A stretch of 64,000 nt of DNA from Nitrospirota bacterium (GTDB lineage: Bacteria; Nitrospirota; Nitrospiria; Nitrospirales; Nitrospiraceae): assembly GCA_018971525.1 (NCBI GenBank), contig JAGXAR010000003.1, positions 1-64,000 of the forward strand, given 5' to 3'. The notes beneath the pieces are model-generated. The model saw only the letters and a list, made by a program, of their open reading frames with translations, did no database searches and was not told where the DNA came from. This document shows positions 34,849 through 44,055 of this stretch, piece after piece (position 1 is the stretch's first letter; every line of letters begins with the position of its first letter). The position numbers were made by a program, and so were the translations under genes.

Positions 34849-36237
34849 TTACTCTTCTGTGATCTTTTTGAGGCGCCGGTCCAGTGCAAACCGGGTGAGT
34901 CCGAGATACCTGGCGGCAGTGGTTTTATTGTAGTCCGACAATCGAAGCACCTCCTGAATGATCGCATGCTCGATATCGGCCAGGGATTGTTTCCCTAATT
35001 TCGATTCGAGCCTGAGCATGCGCTCCTTCCCATCCACAACGGTCACTGCCACTGCATCCGGTCTCTGTCGCAGTTCGGCAGGGAGGTTGTCCACTGTCAG
35101 CATTTTGCCATGGCAGAAGATCATGGCCCGTTCGATGATATTGTGCAGCTCACGAATGTTTCCTGGATATGCATACTCCTGCAACAGCGTCATGGCATCC
35201 GGCTCGATATCGACGACTTCTTTGCCGAACTCCTTGCCGTATCGGATGACCGCCTTTCGACATAAGGGTTCAATATCCTCTACTCGTTTCCGCAACGGAG
35301 GCAGCTCGAAGGAGACCACGTTTAGACGGAAATAGAGATCTTCCCGAAAGCGCCCTTCAGCCACCGTTTTTTTGAGGTCACGATTGGAGGCGGCGATGAG
35401 CCGAAAGTCCACCTCGATATCATCTGTTCCTCCCAGACGTCGAATGGTGCGCTCTTGAATCACCCGTAACAGCTTGGCCTGCATGATCAGATCCAGGTCA
35501 CCGATTTCGTCGAGGAACAAGCTCCCCCCCTCCGCCTTTTCGAGCAGCCCGATCTTTCGCTGGACCGCCCCGGTGAAGGCCCCTCGTTCGAAGCCAAACA
35601 ATTCGCTCTCGAACAGGTCTCGTGGGAGGGCGGTGCAGTTCACGCCGATAAAGGGTCCCGCGGCCCGCGCTCCATTGTGATGCAGGACACGAGCAAGATA
35701 CTCTTTTCCCGTTCCGGTCTCGCCCAGGAGCAGCACCGAGGACTTTGGATTCGTGGCCACATCCCGGACCTGGGACAGCACCTGTTGCATGGCCGGACTA
35801 TGTCCTTCCAAGCTGGATAGCGCATATTGGCTGTCAAGATGCTCGGTCTCCACTGCAAGACGCCGGCGTAGGCTTAAGAGATCGATCGCACGATCGAGCA
35901 CCGGCTCCATCGCATCCATATCGACGGTCTTGATGAGGAAATCATAGGCCCCGAGCTTCATGGCATCGACCGCGTCTTGAACGGTTCCATATGCCGTGAG
36001 CAGGATGACCAGGGTATGGGGGGCCAGCGGACGAAGCCTTCTGAGGGTATCCAGCCCGCTGAGACCCGGCATCTTGAGGTCGAGAAGGATCAGATCAGGA
36101 ATCTCCTGAGGCAGCGCAGCCAGCAGCGCGTCGCCCGACTCAAATCCGACAACCCGATGTTGTTTTCGAGTCAGGCGCTTGATGATCGCGTTGCGAATGG
36201 CCGGTTCATCATCGGTCACAAAGATGGTCAGTTGCAT
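34849..36237 (-). CDS. NtrC-family sigma-54-dependent response regulator
   Basis: The product has 462 aa. REC has Asp53 (LLDLKMPG). The AAA+ domain has Walker A GETGTGKEYLARVLHHNG, the sigma-54 contact loop GAFTGA at residues 219-224, and Walker B SLFLDEIGDLDLIMQ. The C-terminal Fis-type helix-turn-helix is present (NKTTAARYLGLTRFALDRRL). All functional parts are intact. It lies 3 bp downstream of the kinase gene, forming an NtrB/NtrC-like pair. The target promoters are not identified. Confidence 0.95.
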   Translation of the reverse strand: MQLTIFVTDDEPAIRNAIIKRLTRKQHRVVGFESGDALLAALPQEIPDLILLDLKMPGLSGLDTLRRLRPLAPHTLVILLTAYGTVQDAVDAMKLGAYDFLIKTVDMDAMEPVLDRAIDLLSLRRRLAVETEHLDSQYALSSLEGHSPAMQQVLSQVRDVATNPKSSVLLLGETGTGKEYLARVLHHNGARAAGPFIGVNCTALPRDLFESELFGFERGAFTGAVQRKIGLLEKAEGGSLFLDEIGDLDLIMQAKLLRVIQERTIRRLGGTDDIEVDFRLIAASNRDLKKTVAEGRFREDLYFRLNVVSFELPPLRKRVEDIEPLCRKAVIRYGKEFGKEVVDIEPDAMTLLQEYAYPGNIRELHNIIERAMIFCHGKMLTVDNLPAELRQRPDAVAVTVVDGKERMLRLESKLGKQSLADIEHAIIQEVLRLSDYNKTTAARYLGLTRFALDRRLKKITEE

Positions 36238-36240
36238 GCG

Positions 36241-38175
36241 TTATCCCTCGATGAATTGGAATTCCTGGCGAAGTGGGAGCCAGATTCTAACACTTGTCCC
36301 TTTCCCGACTTCACTGGTGACCTGGATGTCGCCACCATGTCCCTCGATGATATTACGGCAGATGGCCAGCCCCAACCCCGTCCCCTGCCGCTTCCCTCTC
36401 GTGAAAAACGGCTCGAACACGTGCGCTAATGCGTCATCGGGAATCCCGACTCCATGGTCCGTCACCTTGATCACGATGCCTGCATTCTGCCCGCGGGGGA
36501 GTTCGAAGGCGGTCACGTCAATGGCTGTTCCATCATGGGAGGCGTCAATCGCGTTTTGAAAGATATTCAGGAGCACTTGCTTGATTTGGTCATGATCCGC
36601 ATGGAGTTGAGACAAGGTAGGCGAAAGAAACTTGTCCACCCGAAGATGTTTGGCAGCCAGCGATGAATCGAGTAACTTCGCAACCTCGTCAACAAGTTCC
36701 CTCAGAGGGCACAGCACCGGAGCAAGTTCCCGTGGGCGAGCATAATCGATGATCTGATTGACGATGCGATCCAGTCGTTTGGTCTCTTTCAAAATCATTT
36801 CCAAATCGGCGTGCCGCGGGTCTGTCTTGTCAAATTCGTCCAGTAAGAGAAACGCGTTGGACCCGATCCCCACCAGTGGGTTCCTGATTTCATGGGCAAT
36901 TCCGGCTGCCACCTGGCCCAGCGTCGCCAACCGCTCGGATCGACTGAGGCGGGTCTGCAGCTGATCCAGAGCCGTAATGTCGATGTTGAATCCGATATAG
37001 ATCGGCAGTTGGGTTGTTGTCCCAAGCTCGAGAGGAATCCGGCGGCTCAATACCTTCCGCAGGGTCCCATTCGCATGAAGAAAGCGAAAGACCGTCTCGT
37101 AGGGTTGGGTGTTCGCCACCGCCTGGGCGAACTCAGACATCACACGTCCTCGATCTTCCGGATGAATCCACTGGCGAAACGCATCCGGGTCGGTGAGGTG
37201 ATCCGGATCAATCCCGGCGAGGATCTGGTTGTAGCGGTTGCTGAACGTAATATCCGTTCCCTTGGTGGTGAAAATTCCGAAGGGGGCGTTGTCGACCAGT
37301 CCGCGGTACTTAGATTCCGACGCGGATAGATTCTCATTGAGCACACGGAGGGCCGCTTCCGAATTCTCCACCTGTTCGAGGTGACTCTGAATCTGAACGC
37401 CCATCTGGTGCATCACCCTGGTCAGATATCCAATCTCATCCCTTCGTCCAAGCACTGGGATGCCTGAGAGAGACCCCGTAGGCGAGGATCCGACCGCTTT
37501 GGCCAAGCTGACCAGTGGGCCGGCGATCGATCGGGCGATCAGATATAATGTCGAGGCCACGAGCGCCAGGGTGAGAATCCCCCCGACCAATATCACCATG
37601 AGTGTGGCGGTCCGGTCTTGACTCAGTTGGCCAAGCCTCGTCACCACTCGTTGCTGTTCGAGCTGGTCAAACGTCACCATCAACTCACGAATCCTGACCA
37701 TGATCGTCCGGCCGCGTCCTTCTTCGACATATTGGAGCGCCCTCTCGCGATGCCCTTTCTTGGCCTCTTCGATCAGTTCCACTTTGTCAATGATGAGTTG
37801 CTTCACCAGCGACTGAACTTCCAAGAAATGTGAGCGGTGGGGGACTTCATCAGAGACCATCCGGGCGAGTTCCTCTCCGACGGAAAAGATGCCTTCTTGC
37901 GCCGTGCGAAAGGGGCGAAGATAGGGGCTCTGGAGCGTCAACACATATCCGCGAAAACTCGTTTCGAGATCGACGATCAGCCGCATATATTGGGCGGCCG
38001 ATTTCTGAGCGAGGTATAAACGGTTGAGCTGCTCTTCATCCCGCTCGACCGTTTGCACACTTTGAAACGTCATGAAGCTGAGCAGGATCAGAGCAGTCAG
38101 TGGGATGAAGGAAACCAGCAGCAGCTTCCGTCCGATTGGAAGATCGTTGAACAGGCGAGTCAGATATTCCCGCAT
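36241..38175 (-). CDS. Membrane sensor histidine kinase (CHASE3-HAMP-PAS-HisKA-HATPase)
   Basis: The product has 644 aa. Helices near residues 17-37 and 191-214 flank a helical extracytoplasmic domain of CHASE3 type (RLIVDLETSFRGYVLTLQSP). HAMP (215-268), PAS (about 286-403) and HisKA follow, with the phospho-His at residue 428 in GIAHEIRNPLVGIGSN. HATPase has NIFQNAIDAS, DHGVGIPDD and [12 protein letters not shown]. It is the partner of the regulator 3 bp downstream. A further regulator paralogue lies upstream at 38558. Confidence 0.93.
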   Translation of the reverse strand: MREYLTRLFNDLPIGRKLLLVSFIPLTALILLSFMTFQSVQTVERDEEQLNRLYLAQKSAAQYMRLIVDLETSFRGYVLTLQSPYLRPFRTAQEGIFSVGEELARMVSDEVPHRSHFLEVQSLVKQLIIDKVELIEEAKKGHRERALQYVEEGRGRTIMVRIRELMVTFDQLEQQRVVTRLGQLSQDRTATLMVILVGGILTLALVASTLYLIARSIAGPLVSLAKAVGSSPTGSLSGIPVLGRRDEIGYLTRVMHQMGVQIQSHLEQVENSEAALRVLNENLSASESKYRGLVDNAPFGIFTTKGTDITFSNRYNQILAGIDPDHLTDPDAFRQWIHPEDRGRVMSEFAQAVANTQPYETVFRFLHANGTLRKVLSRRIPLELGTTTQLPIYIGFNIDITALDQLQTRLSRSERLATLGQVAAGIAHEIRNPLVGIGSNAFLLLDEFDKTDPRHADLEMILKETKRLDRIVNQIIDYARPRELAPVLCPLRELVDEVAKLLDSSLAAKHLRVDKFLSPTLSQLHADHDQIKQVLLNIFQNAIDASHDGTAIDVTAFELPRGQNAGIVIKVTDHGVGIPDDALAHVFEPFFTRGKRQGTGLGLAICRNIIEGHGGDIQVTSEVGKGTSVRIWLPLRQEFQFIEG

Positions 38176-38557
38176 AGGCGCTCCAGGGTCCTCAGAACAT
38201 CCTAAGATCGAGACGTTTGATTGTCAAAAAAAAGAACTCGTGCCTGCCCGTATTCGACTCCTCGAAGCTCACGAGTTCGTTCACAAGGTCGTCGAACCGG
38301 AGATGACGCGGTAGACCGAGCCTGCGATCGTGCCAGGGGAGGCGGTTCGAACCAGCAGCTTTGTCTCTCATGGGGTCAGACCTGTGCAGCGCTACGGCTG
38401 TGTTCTGACAGGTTGCGGAAAACATCCGTCAGTGGCGTTGTTGCTTCCCTCGGCAGCTCAACGAACCGCAGCGTACGTTTCATCCCGTCACCCGCTGCGA
38501 CCTGGAAAGATTGATGAGCACGGTGCTTCCTATCGAACCGTCACGAGAACTCGCGTC
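38176..38557. other. Gap between kinase gene and truncated regulator
   Basis: No gene is seen. Around 38400-38480 there are weak echoes of the REP-like family (ACATCCGTCAGTGGCGTTG, GGCAGCTCAACGAACC). On the minus strand TGGCACGATCGCAGG near 38331 has a perfect sigma-54 -24 box but a poor -12 box. There is no trace of the missing Fis-type domain downstream of the truncated regulator's stop. Confidence 0.5.
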
Positions 38558-39757
38558 CTATGCGACCGGCGCCGGCGCAGTAGCTCCTCGCAATTCCCAG
38601 GGAAGGTCGCCGGAAATCAAGATTCTCCCCTTGCACAAAATCATCGCCCGCTCGATGACGTTCTGCAGTTCGCGCACATTTCCCGGAAAGGGATACCGCT
38701 CCAGAATGGCGATGGCTGCCGGATCAATCTCTACCACTTCCTTGCCGAGCTCCATACCGAATTTCACCATGAACCGTTTGCTGAGTGGCGCAATGTCCTC
38801 CACACCGTTCCGGAGCGGGGGCACTCGAAATGCCAAGACATTTAGACGATAGTAGAGATCCTCTCGGAACCGCCCTGCCGTCACCTCCTGCTTCAGGTCT
38901 CGGCTCGAAGCGGCGATCACACGAAAATCCCCTGTCATGTCTTCGGTTCCTCCCACACGACGGAACGATCGATCCTGCAGAACCCCCGACAGCTTCGCCT
39001 GCATCGCCAAATTGAGATCGCAGACCTCGTCCACAAACAACGTGCCGGTTTCTGCCTGCTCCAGCAGACCGAGTTTCCGCCGCTCCGCGCCCGCGAAGGC
39101 CTCACGTTCGTATCCGAAAAGCTCACGCTCGAACAATTCAGGCGAAATGGCAGTGCAATTGATCTTCACAAACGGACCCTTTGCGCGCGCGCCGTTATGG
39201 TGTATCACTCGAGTCAGAAATTCCTTCCCTGCCCCGGTTTCCCCCATCAGGAGGACGGTCGTCTTCGGATTCTGTGCCGCGTCGCGCACCTGCGCGAGGA
39301 GATTTTTCATCGACGCGCTACTCGCTACGAGTCTGGCCAATGCATATTGATCGGCGTCATACTCGGCTGCATAGGCCACCCGGCGGCGCAGTAAGAGATA
39401 CTCTAACGCCCGGTCAATGACCGGTTCTACACCCTCAAGGTCCACGGTCTTGATGAGGAAATCATAGGCCCCCAGCTTCATGGCCTCGACCGCATCTTCG
39501 ACTGTTCCATAGGCAGTCAGGATGATCACCACCGCATCTCGCGCTTTCGTGCGCAGTGCCTCCAGGACCTCGATCCCCGTCATCCCGGGCATCTTGAGGT
39601 CGAGGAGAATCAGATCGGGAAAGTCTTGCTCCACCGCGGCCAGGAGCTCATCTCCGGACTGGAAGGCCCTGACCCGATGCTGGCGCCGAGCCAGTCGCTT
39701 CACGATCGCATTCCGAAGCGCGGGCTCATCATCTGTGACAAATATACTGGCTTGCAT
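38558..39757 (-). CDS. Truncated NtrC paralogue without GAFTGA or DNA-binding domain
   Basis: The product has 399 aa and aligns end to end with the regulator at 34849 up to the AAA+ lid. REC Asp53 and Walker A GETGAGKEF are kept. The sigma-54 loop at residues 219-224 reads EAFAGA instead of GAFTGA, Walker B is FVDEVCDL, and the protein stops at APAPVA with no Fis helix-turn-helix. It cannot be a classical sigma-54 activator. It might be a phosphate sink, a hetero-oligomer partner of the intact paralogue, or decaying. The promoter side has a good AAGGAGGTGCC site before ATG. Confidence 0.9.
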   Translation of the reverse strand: MQASIFVTDDEPALRNAIVKRLARRQHRVRAFQSGDELLAAVEQDFPDLILLDLKMPGMTGIEVLEALRTKARDAVVIILTAYGTVEDAVEAMKLGAYDFLIKTVDLEGVEPVIDRALEYLLLRRRVAYAAEYDADQYALARLVASSASMKNLLAQVRDAAQNPKTTVLLMGETGAGKEFLTRVIHHNGARAKGPFVKINCTAISPELFERELFGYEREAFAGAERRKLGLLEQAETGTLFVDEVCDLNLAMQAKLSGVLQDRSFRRVGGTEDMTGDFRVIAASSRDLKQEVTAGRFREDLYYRLNVLAFRVPPLRNGVEDIAPLSKRFMVKFGMELGKEVVEIDPAAIAILERYPFPGNVRELQNVIERAMILCKGRILISGDLPWELRGATAPAPVA

Positions 39758-39783
39758 GCGGCACCTCCTTTAATCGCCTGGAT

Positions 39784-40926
39784 CTATTGGCCTGCTGTTC
39801 GGGCTACGCAGGGATCAATCATCACCATCGCCCGCGACTGCCAGGCGATTATAGCGGTGCGCACCTGCATCTTCTCTGCCGGTTTCGTGATTTCGGTGCG
39901 GATGACGTCGGCAGCGAATCCAGAGAGGAAGCCGCTCTTGAGTCCGGCGCGAGCACGGTCACTGCCGATTTCGTGGTTAGGCGCCACGATGAGCAGCAAG
40001 AAGCCGTCGTCTGGGATACGGCCAGCGTGCATATTGGCCTCAATGATACCGGCGGCCTTGCGGATGGGGTCGGCGAGGTCGGGACTGTAGGGCCCCATGA
40101 TGTGCGCCAGGTTGGGCATGTGCAGCCAGTCGAAGCCGCGCCCGATGCAAATCATCCATTCGCGATGTTCGATGTTGAGTTCTCGGTTGGCTTGCCTGAT
40201 TCCGGCGATGCGGGTGATGTTGCCTCGCACCAGGTGCAACAGATCCTGACGCATCTGGTCTGGCATGTCAGGATAGAGCCGTGCCGGCAGTGATGGTAGA
40301 TTGTCGCGGTTTGTGGAGGAGACAGTGGAGGAGAGGTCCAGGACCTCTCCGTCGCTGCCGTGGAGCACGGGGGCGGCTTCATCGGTCTCGAAGCAGCAGA
40401 CCACTGGATACGCCGTGCCGTGACCGGTGCTGAAGAGCGCCTCCACCTGTCGCTGGATCCCGAACGTGAGGCTGTGGGCCGCGTCGGTGCCATAGTTAAA
40501 AACGGCATAACCGCGGCGGCAGTTGCCCTTGGAGCAATGGTAGGTGATGAGCGCCAGAGTGAGTCGTCCCCGTCCTGCCACGCCCGGTACATGGTCTGCT
40601 AGTACCTCCACGAGGTGGGGCCAACCTAGGTGGAAGCGACTGCCGGGATTGCGGAATTGCAGGATAATGCCGTGCGGTGTGTTGGTGGCCACCTGGATGG
40701 TGATGTGTTCGTCCATGCACTTGAACGCGACGATGGCGGTTGGATGTTTCGCATGGTAGCGGCTGCGCGCCAGCCACGACTTTGGACTCTTGAACTCCTG
40801 GGAGTGATGGTCGGAATGATGAATCAGCCATTCGATCCGTTCTTGGACGGGCATGCCATGAATGATTACGTCGTCTTTGCTCGCGTGCGGCAAAGTTGGA
40901 TTCGTCATTGTTGCATTGTCCCTCAT
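39784..40926 (-). CDS. Beta-type carbonic anhydrase-like protein (CsoSCA-related)
   Basis: The product has 380 aa. AFKCMDEHITIQVATNTPHG (Cys70, Asp72) and later ITYHCSKGNCRRGY (His130, Cys136) supply the Cys-His-Cys zinc site of beta-class carbonic anhydrases. ILQFRNPGSRFHLGWPHL is typical of the carboxysome shell carbonic anhydrase-like family. The Arg of the usual CxDxR dyad is His74 here. An alternative start is the ATG at 40908. It lies downstream of the SulP gene on the same strand, 201 bp away, suggesting joint handling of CO2/bicarbonate. Confidence 0.72.
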   Translation of the reverse strand: MRDNATMTNPTLPHASKDDVIIHGMPVQERIEWLIHHSDHHSQEFKSPKSWLARSRYHAKHPTAIVAFKCMDEHITIQVATNTPHGIILQFRNPGSRFHLGWPHLVEVLADHVPGVAGRGRLTLALITYHCSKGNCRRGYAVFNYGTDAAHSLTFGIQRQVEALFSTGHGTAYPVVCCFETDEAAPVLHGSDGEVLDLSSTVSSTNRDNLPSLPARLYPDMPDQMRQDLLHLVRGNITRIAGIRQANRELNIEHREWMICIGRGFDWLHMPNLAHIMGPYSPDLADPIRKAAGIIEANMHAGRIPDDGFLLLIVAPNHEIGSDRARAGLKSGFLSGFAADVIRTEITKPAEKMQVRTAIIAWQSRAMVMIDPCVARTAGQ

Positions 40927-41127
40927 CGTTCGGAGTCCACGATCTCTGGTTCGGCCAATAGGGTCATCGATTGGCGAAGCACTGCGACCACATGAGTAGT
41001 AGATAGGATAGGCATCATCTTCTTCCGTCTATGGATCGGTGCGAATCAGCCTGCAACAATCTCGGAGGCGCCGTTTCCCAATGATACAGGCGTATTCGGG
41101 CATACATCTGTGCACAAGCCCGCGCCC

Positions 41128-42909
41128 TCACGCGAAAGCCATGAGGCTGGGGCGGGGATGATTCACGCGGTAGGCCAGTACGTGCTCGGAAAACGAGCTA
41201 AAGTGCTGCATACCGACGATGGCGCAGGTATGGCCGGCCTCGATGCATTGATCCTGGAAATGGTGCACATACTCCATTGCCGTGTGGTCGATAATATGGC
41301 CTGCCACGATGACCATGAAGTTGGCTTTGGAGTTTGGGGGAACGACGATCTTGCTGAGCGCCTTGTCTAGTCTCATCAGATTCATGCAGGTGACCGAAGA
41401 CAGGTAGATTTTGTAGGGGTTCTTCATCTCTCCGACCGTACCCCGTATCACGCTGCTCGCGACGCTCATCACGCTATAACGTTCACGCGAGCCGCGGCCG
41501 TCTCCGATTCGAATGACTGGATTGCCGAACAATTCTGCGAGTGCAGCCCACAGCAGGCTGGGGGTCCATCTGAGGAAAGACTCGCCTGCCGGGATCTCCC
41601 GGGCTGAGGCCCTTAACAGATCAATACAGAGCACAACGATCTTCGTCAGCGTGCCCAGCGCCACTCCTTCCAACAGGTCCGAGGTATATAACGTGACCAC
41701 GATGGTGACCACACCGATCAGGAGCTGTTCCTTGCCGACCGCGAGGATCTTCCGGAAGATTCGGGGCTCGCACAGTCGCCATCCGATGTAGATGAGCAAA
41801 GCTGCCAGGACCGCCAGCGGGATCCGATTGATCAATCCAGTCCCGAACCAGAGGAAAAGCGTGAGACAAACGGCATAGTAGAAGTTGGCCCAGAGGGTTC
41901 TTCCCCCGGCAAGGATGTTGGTCGTACTTTTCACCCCGCCGGGGATGATCGTCAACCCACCGGCCAGACTGGATAGCATGTTGGAGACCCCCATGGCACG
42001 CAACGTCACGTTGGGATCGGATTTTCTATGGTAGGGGTCGATCTTATCGATTGCGGCGATCGTGGCCAGCGACTCGGTGCCGTCGATGAGAGTAAGCGTG
42101 ATGACGATGAGCAGGAGGGCCATCCACAAGTCCTGATTCTGCCATGCTTCTGAAAAGTGAGGAAAGTGAATGCCATGTTGCAAAATATCGTGTGGCACAT
42201 GGACCAGGTATTCCTGCGGGAGTTGCAGCAGCCAGCCTGCCAAGCCGCCCAGGACGACGACCAGGAGTTGCGGCGGGATGAGCGTAGCCCAGCGTTCTTT
42301 TCTGGTGGAAAGGAAAAAGAGGAGGGCCAAGGACAGGGCTCCGATGAGGAAGACCTCCGGATTCATCCCGAGGATCTCTTGAGGAATATGGAGGACGGCC
42401 TTGGGAACGGAATTGACGGGGGGCCCCAGGTGACCCAGCAACAACGGGATTTGCTTGACGATGATCAACATTCCAATCGCTATCAACATGCCTTCGACCA
42501 CCGAGATGGGAAAATACATGGCGAATTTCCCGGCTCGAAGGAGACTTAGCAGCACCTGCACCAGGCCGGTCAGACAAATCGCCACCAGCAAGAGAGGATA
42601 GCCCACCGTTAAGTCTCCGTGGCCGAGCACGATCATGCCGGCCAGCAGCGCTGGCGCGAGGCCGGCGGCCGGGCCACTGATGGTCACATAGGCTCCGCCC
42701 AGGAAGGGGAAGACAAACCCGGCGATGATAGCCGAGATCACACCGGTGATGGGTGGCGCACCGGAGGCCACCGCGATACCCAGCGAGAGGGGAAGCCCAA
42801 TGAGTGCGACCTGCAACCCTGCTAACAGGTCGTAACGCCAATGCTTCAGTCCACGCACCCCGTTCTCGGGTTTTACCATGGCCGGGGCTAGCGTATCATG
42901 AGACGACAT
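41128..42909 (-). CDS. SulP family anion (bicarbonate/sulfate) transporter
   Basis: The product has 593 aa. The N-terminal half has the SulP signature YDLLAGLQVALIGLPLSLGI and a second-helix region ISGPAAGLAPALLAGMIVLG. About 12-14 helices follow up to residue 440, including GVSNMLSSLAGGLTIIPGGV. The C-terminal 130 residues form a STAS-like domain (VTCMNLMRLDKALSKIVVPP). SulP proteins carry sulfate, bicarbonate or other anions; the carbonic anhydrase next to it favours bicarbonate. Confidence 0.9.
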   Translation of the reverse strand: MSSHDTLAPAMVKPENGVRGLKHWRYDLLAGLQVALIGLPLSLGIAVASGAPPITGVISAIIAGFVFPFLGGAYVTISGPAAGLAPALLAGMIVLGHGDLTVGYPLLLVAICLTGLVQVLLSLLRAGKFAMYFPISVVEGMLIAIGMLIIVKQIPLLLGHLGPPVNSVPKAVLHIPQEILGMNPEVFLIGALSLALLFFLSTRKERWATLIPPQLLVVVLGGLAGWLLQLPQEYLVHVPHDILQHGIHFPHFSEAWQNQDLWMALLLIVITLTLIDGTESLATIAAIDKIDPYHRKSDPNVTLRAMGVSNMLSSLAGGLTIIPGGVKSTTNILAGGRTLWANFYYAVCLTLFLWFGTGLINRIPLAVLAALLIYIGWRLCEPRIFRKILAVGKEQLLIGVVTIVVTLYTSDLLEGVALGTLTKIVVLCIDLLRASAREIPAGESFLRWTPSLLWAALAELFGNPVIRIGDGRGSRERYSVMSVASSVIRGTVGEMKNPYKIYLSSVTCMNLMRLDKALSKIVVPPNSKANFMVIVAGHIIDHTAMEYVHHFQDQCIEAGHTCAIVGMQHFSSFSEHVLAYRVNHPRPSLMAFA

Positions 42910-43037
42910 GGCATTCCTCCTGGATGTCCGGTTTCTCTGCGATTACTAGCAAGTATACGATCTTCACAATTTGCCGATGTGGAGGTTGGTTCACTGTTCT
43001 TTCTGGTTGCAGCCTTCGCCCAATGAGACCACACATG

Positions 43038-43232
43038 CTATCCGCCAGTGATCGACATGAGTGCCCGGTAAGGAAGATCGGATGAGAAGAACGAGGCGAC
43101 TAGCAAAAGTGCGAGCGTCCGCACGGCGGTCACGATCGTCATCTTGACGGCGCTGACAAGCAGATCGGTAGCCTCTGCCAGGACTATCCGCAATAACGGT
43201 GGTATCGTCACTACCCTTGTTTGCTGTTCCAT
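43038..43232 (-). CDS. Possible small hydrophobic protein
   Basis: The product has 64 aa with one clear membrane helix (KMTIVTAVRTLALLLVASFF). It is upstream of and co-directional with the SulP gene. There is no strong ribosome binding site. A second frame on the same strand is equally open, so this is tentative. Confidence 0.35.
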   Translation of the reverse strand: MEQQTRVVTIPPLLRIVLAEATDLLVSAVKMTIVTAVRTLALLLVASFFSSDLPYRALMSITGG

Positions 43233-43242
43233 GGTTGTCCAC

Positions 43243-44055
43243 TCATCTCGCTAGAATGAATCACCTACTCTAATGCATAACTAATGCCATTTGGGGCAGC
43301 TCCTTCTAGATGCGAAGAGAGGAACCCATTGTGAATATGGCAAACAATAGGAGGTTAAAGAAACTCATGAGCTGCCGAGTGGGTAGTGTCACTGTCTCGG
43401 GTATTGGTGGAGCGGTATCGCACAGAGCGCACAGTGCGACGCTGCTCTCAATGACAGATGGGTTTGGCGTTCATCACTTATGTATGAGAGTGAGCAGAAG
43501 GGTGGCGTAAATGGGGCCAGGGCGAGCTTCAGTTCGCGCGCATTGCGTTTAGACCGAAGACCACGCTGGCGGCCAGGGGACTGTTCTTAAGGTTAGGGAT
43601 TTGATCGGGATCGCTGAAGTCAGCGCTTGATAACCACCTTGAACAGGCTGCATGTCATGGTTGAACCGGTCTTCAAATACAGTTCAGCAAACATCACGCG
43701 CTGTAGAGCATATCCCTCTCACTTTGACCTCTCCCTCAGGATGGTCCTGCCCTATACGCCCGATAGGCCGCCTATTGTCTCGGATCTTGATGCCTGCTAT
43801 TCTCGTACCGTTTGTTCACATTCTGGTACATCACCCTTCTTGCTGAGACCTGGCATGCAGATTTTGCGTGTGACCCATCAGCACATCCAGCACATCTATT
43901 TTTGTATTCCACCCGCTTTCTCTTTGAACCGCCCTTCCTCGAAACACGTTCCGACAGTGGCACCTATTCTCGTCTCTGCCAGGTGCCCCCGAAAAATCCC
44001 TCCCAGCTACCCGTAACGGTCTCATGCCGACGATCTCAGGGAGCAGGGCTACATT
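43243..44055. other. Long non-coding region between divergent genes
   Basis: About 800 bp separates the SulP side from the phosphorelay operon. A TAGGAGG site at about 43350 precedes a 47-codon frame (43367-43510) without recognisable features. TGGCATGCAGATTTTGCG near 43852 looks like sigma-54 but has a 12-base rather than 10-base core spacing. The promoter of the kinase at 44056 presumably lies here. Confidence 0.45.

Noticed and set aside
43852-43870. Sigma-54-like promoter TGGCATGCAGATTTTGCG
   Set aside because: The GG-to-GC core spacing is 12 bases rather than the required 10; the similar site near 23837 fails for the same reason.
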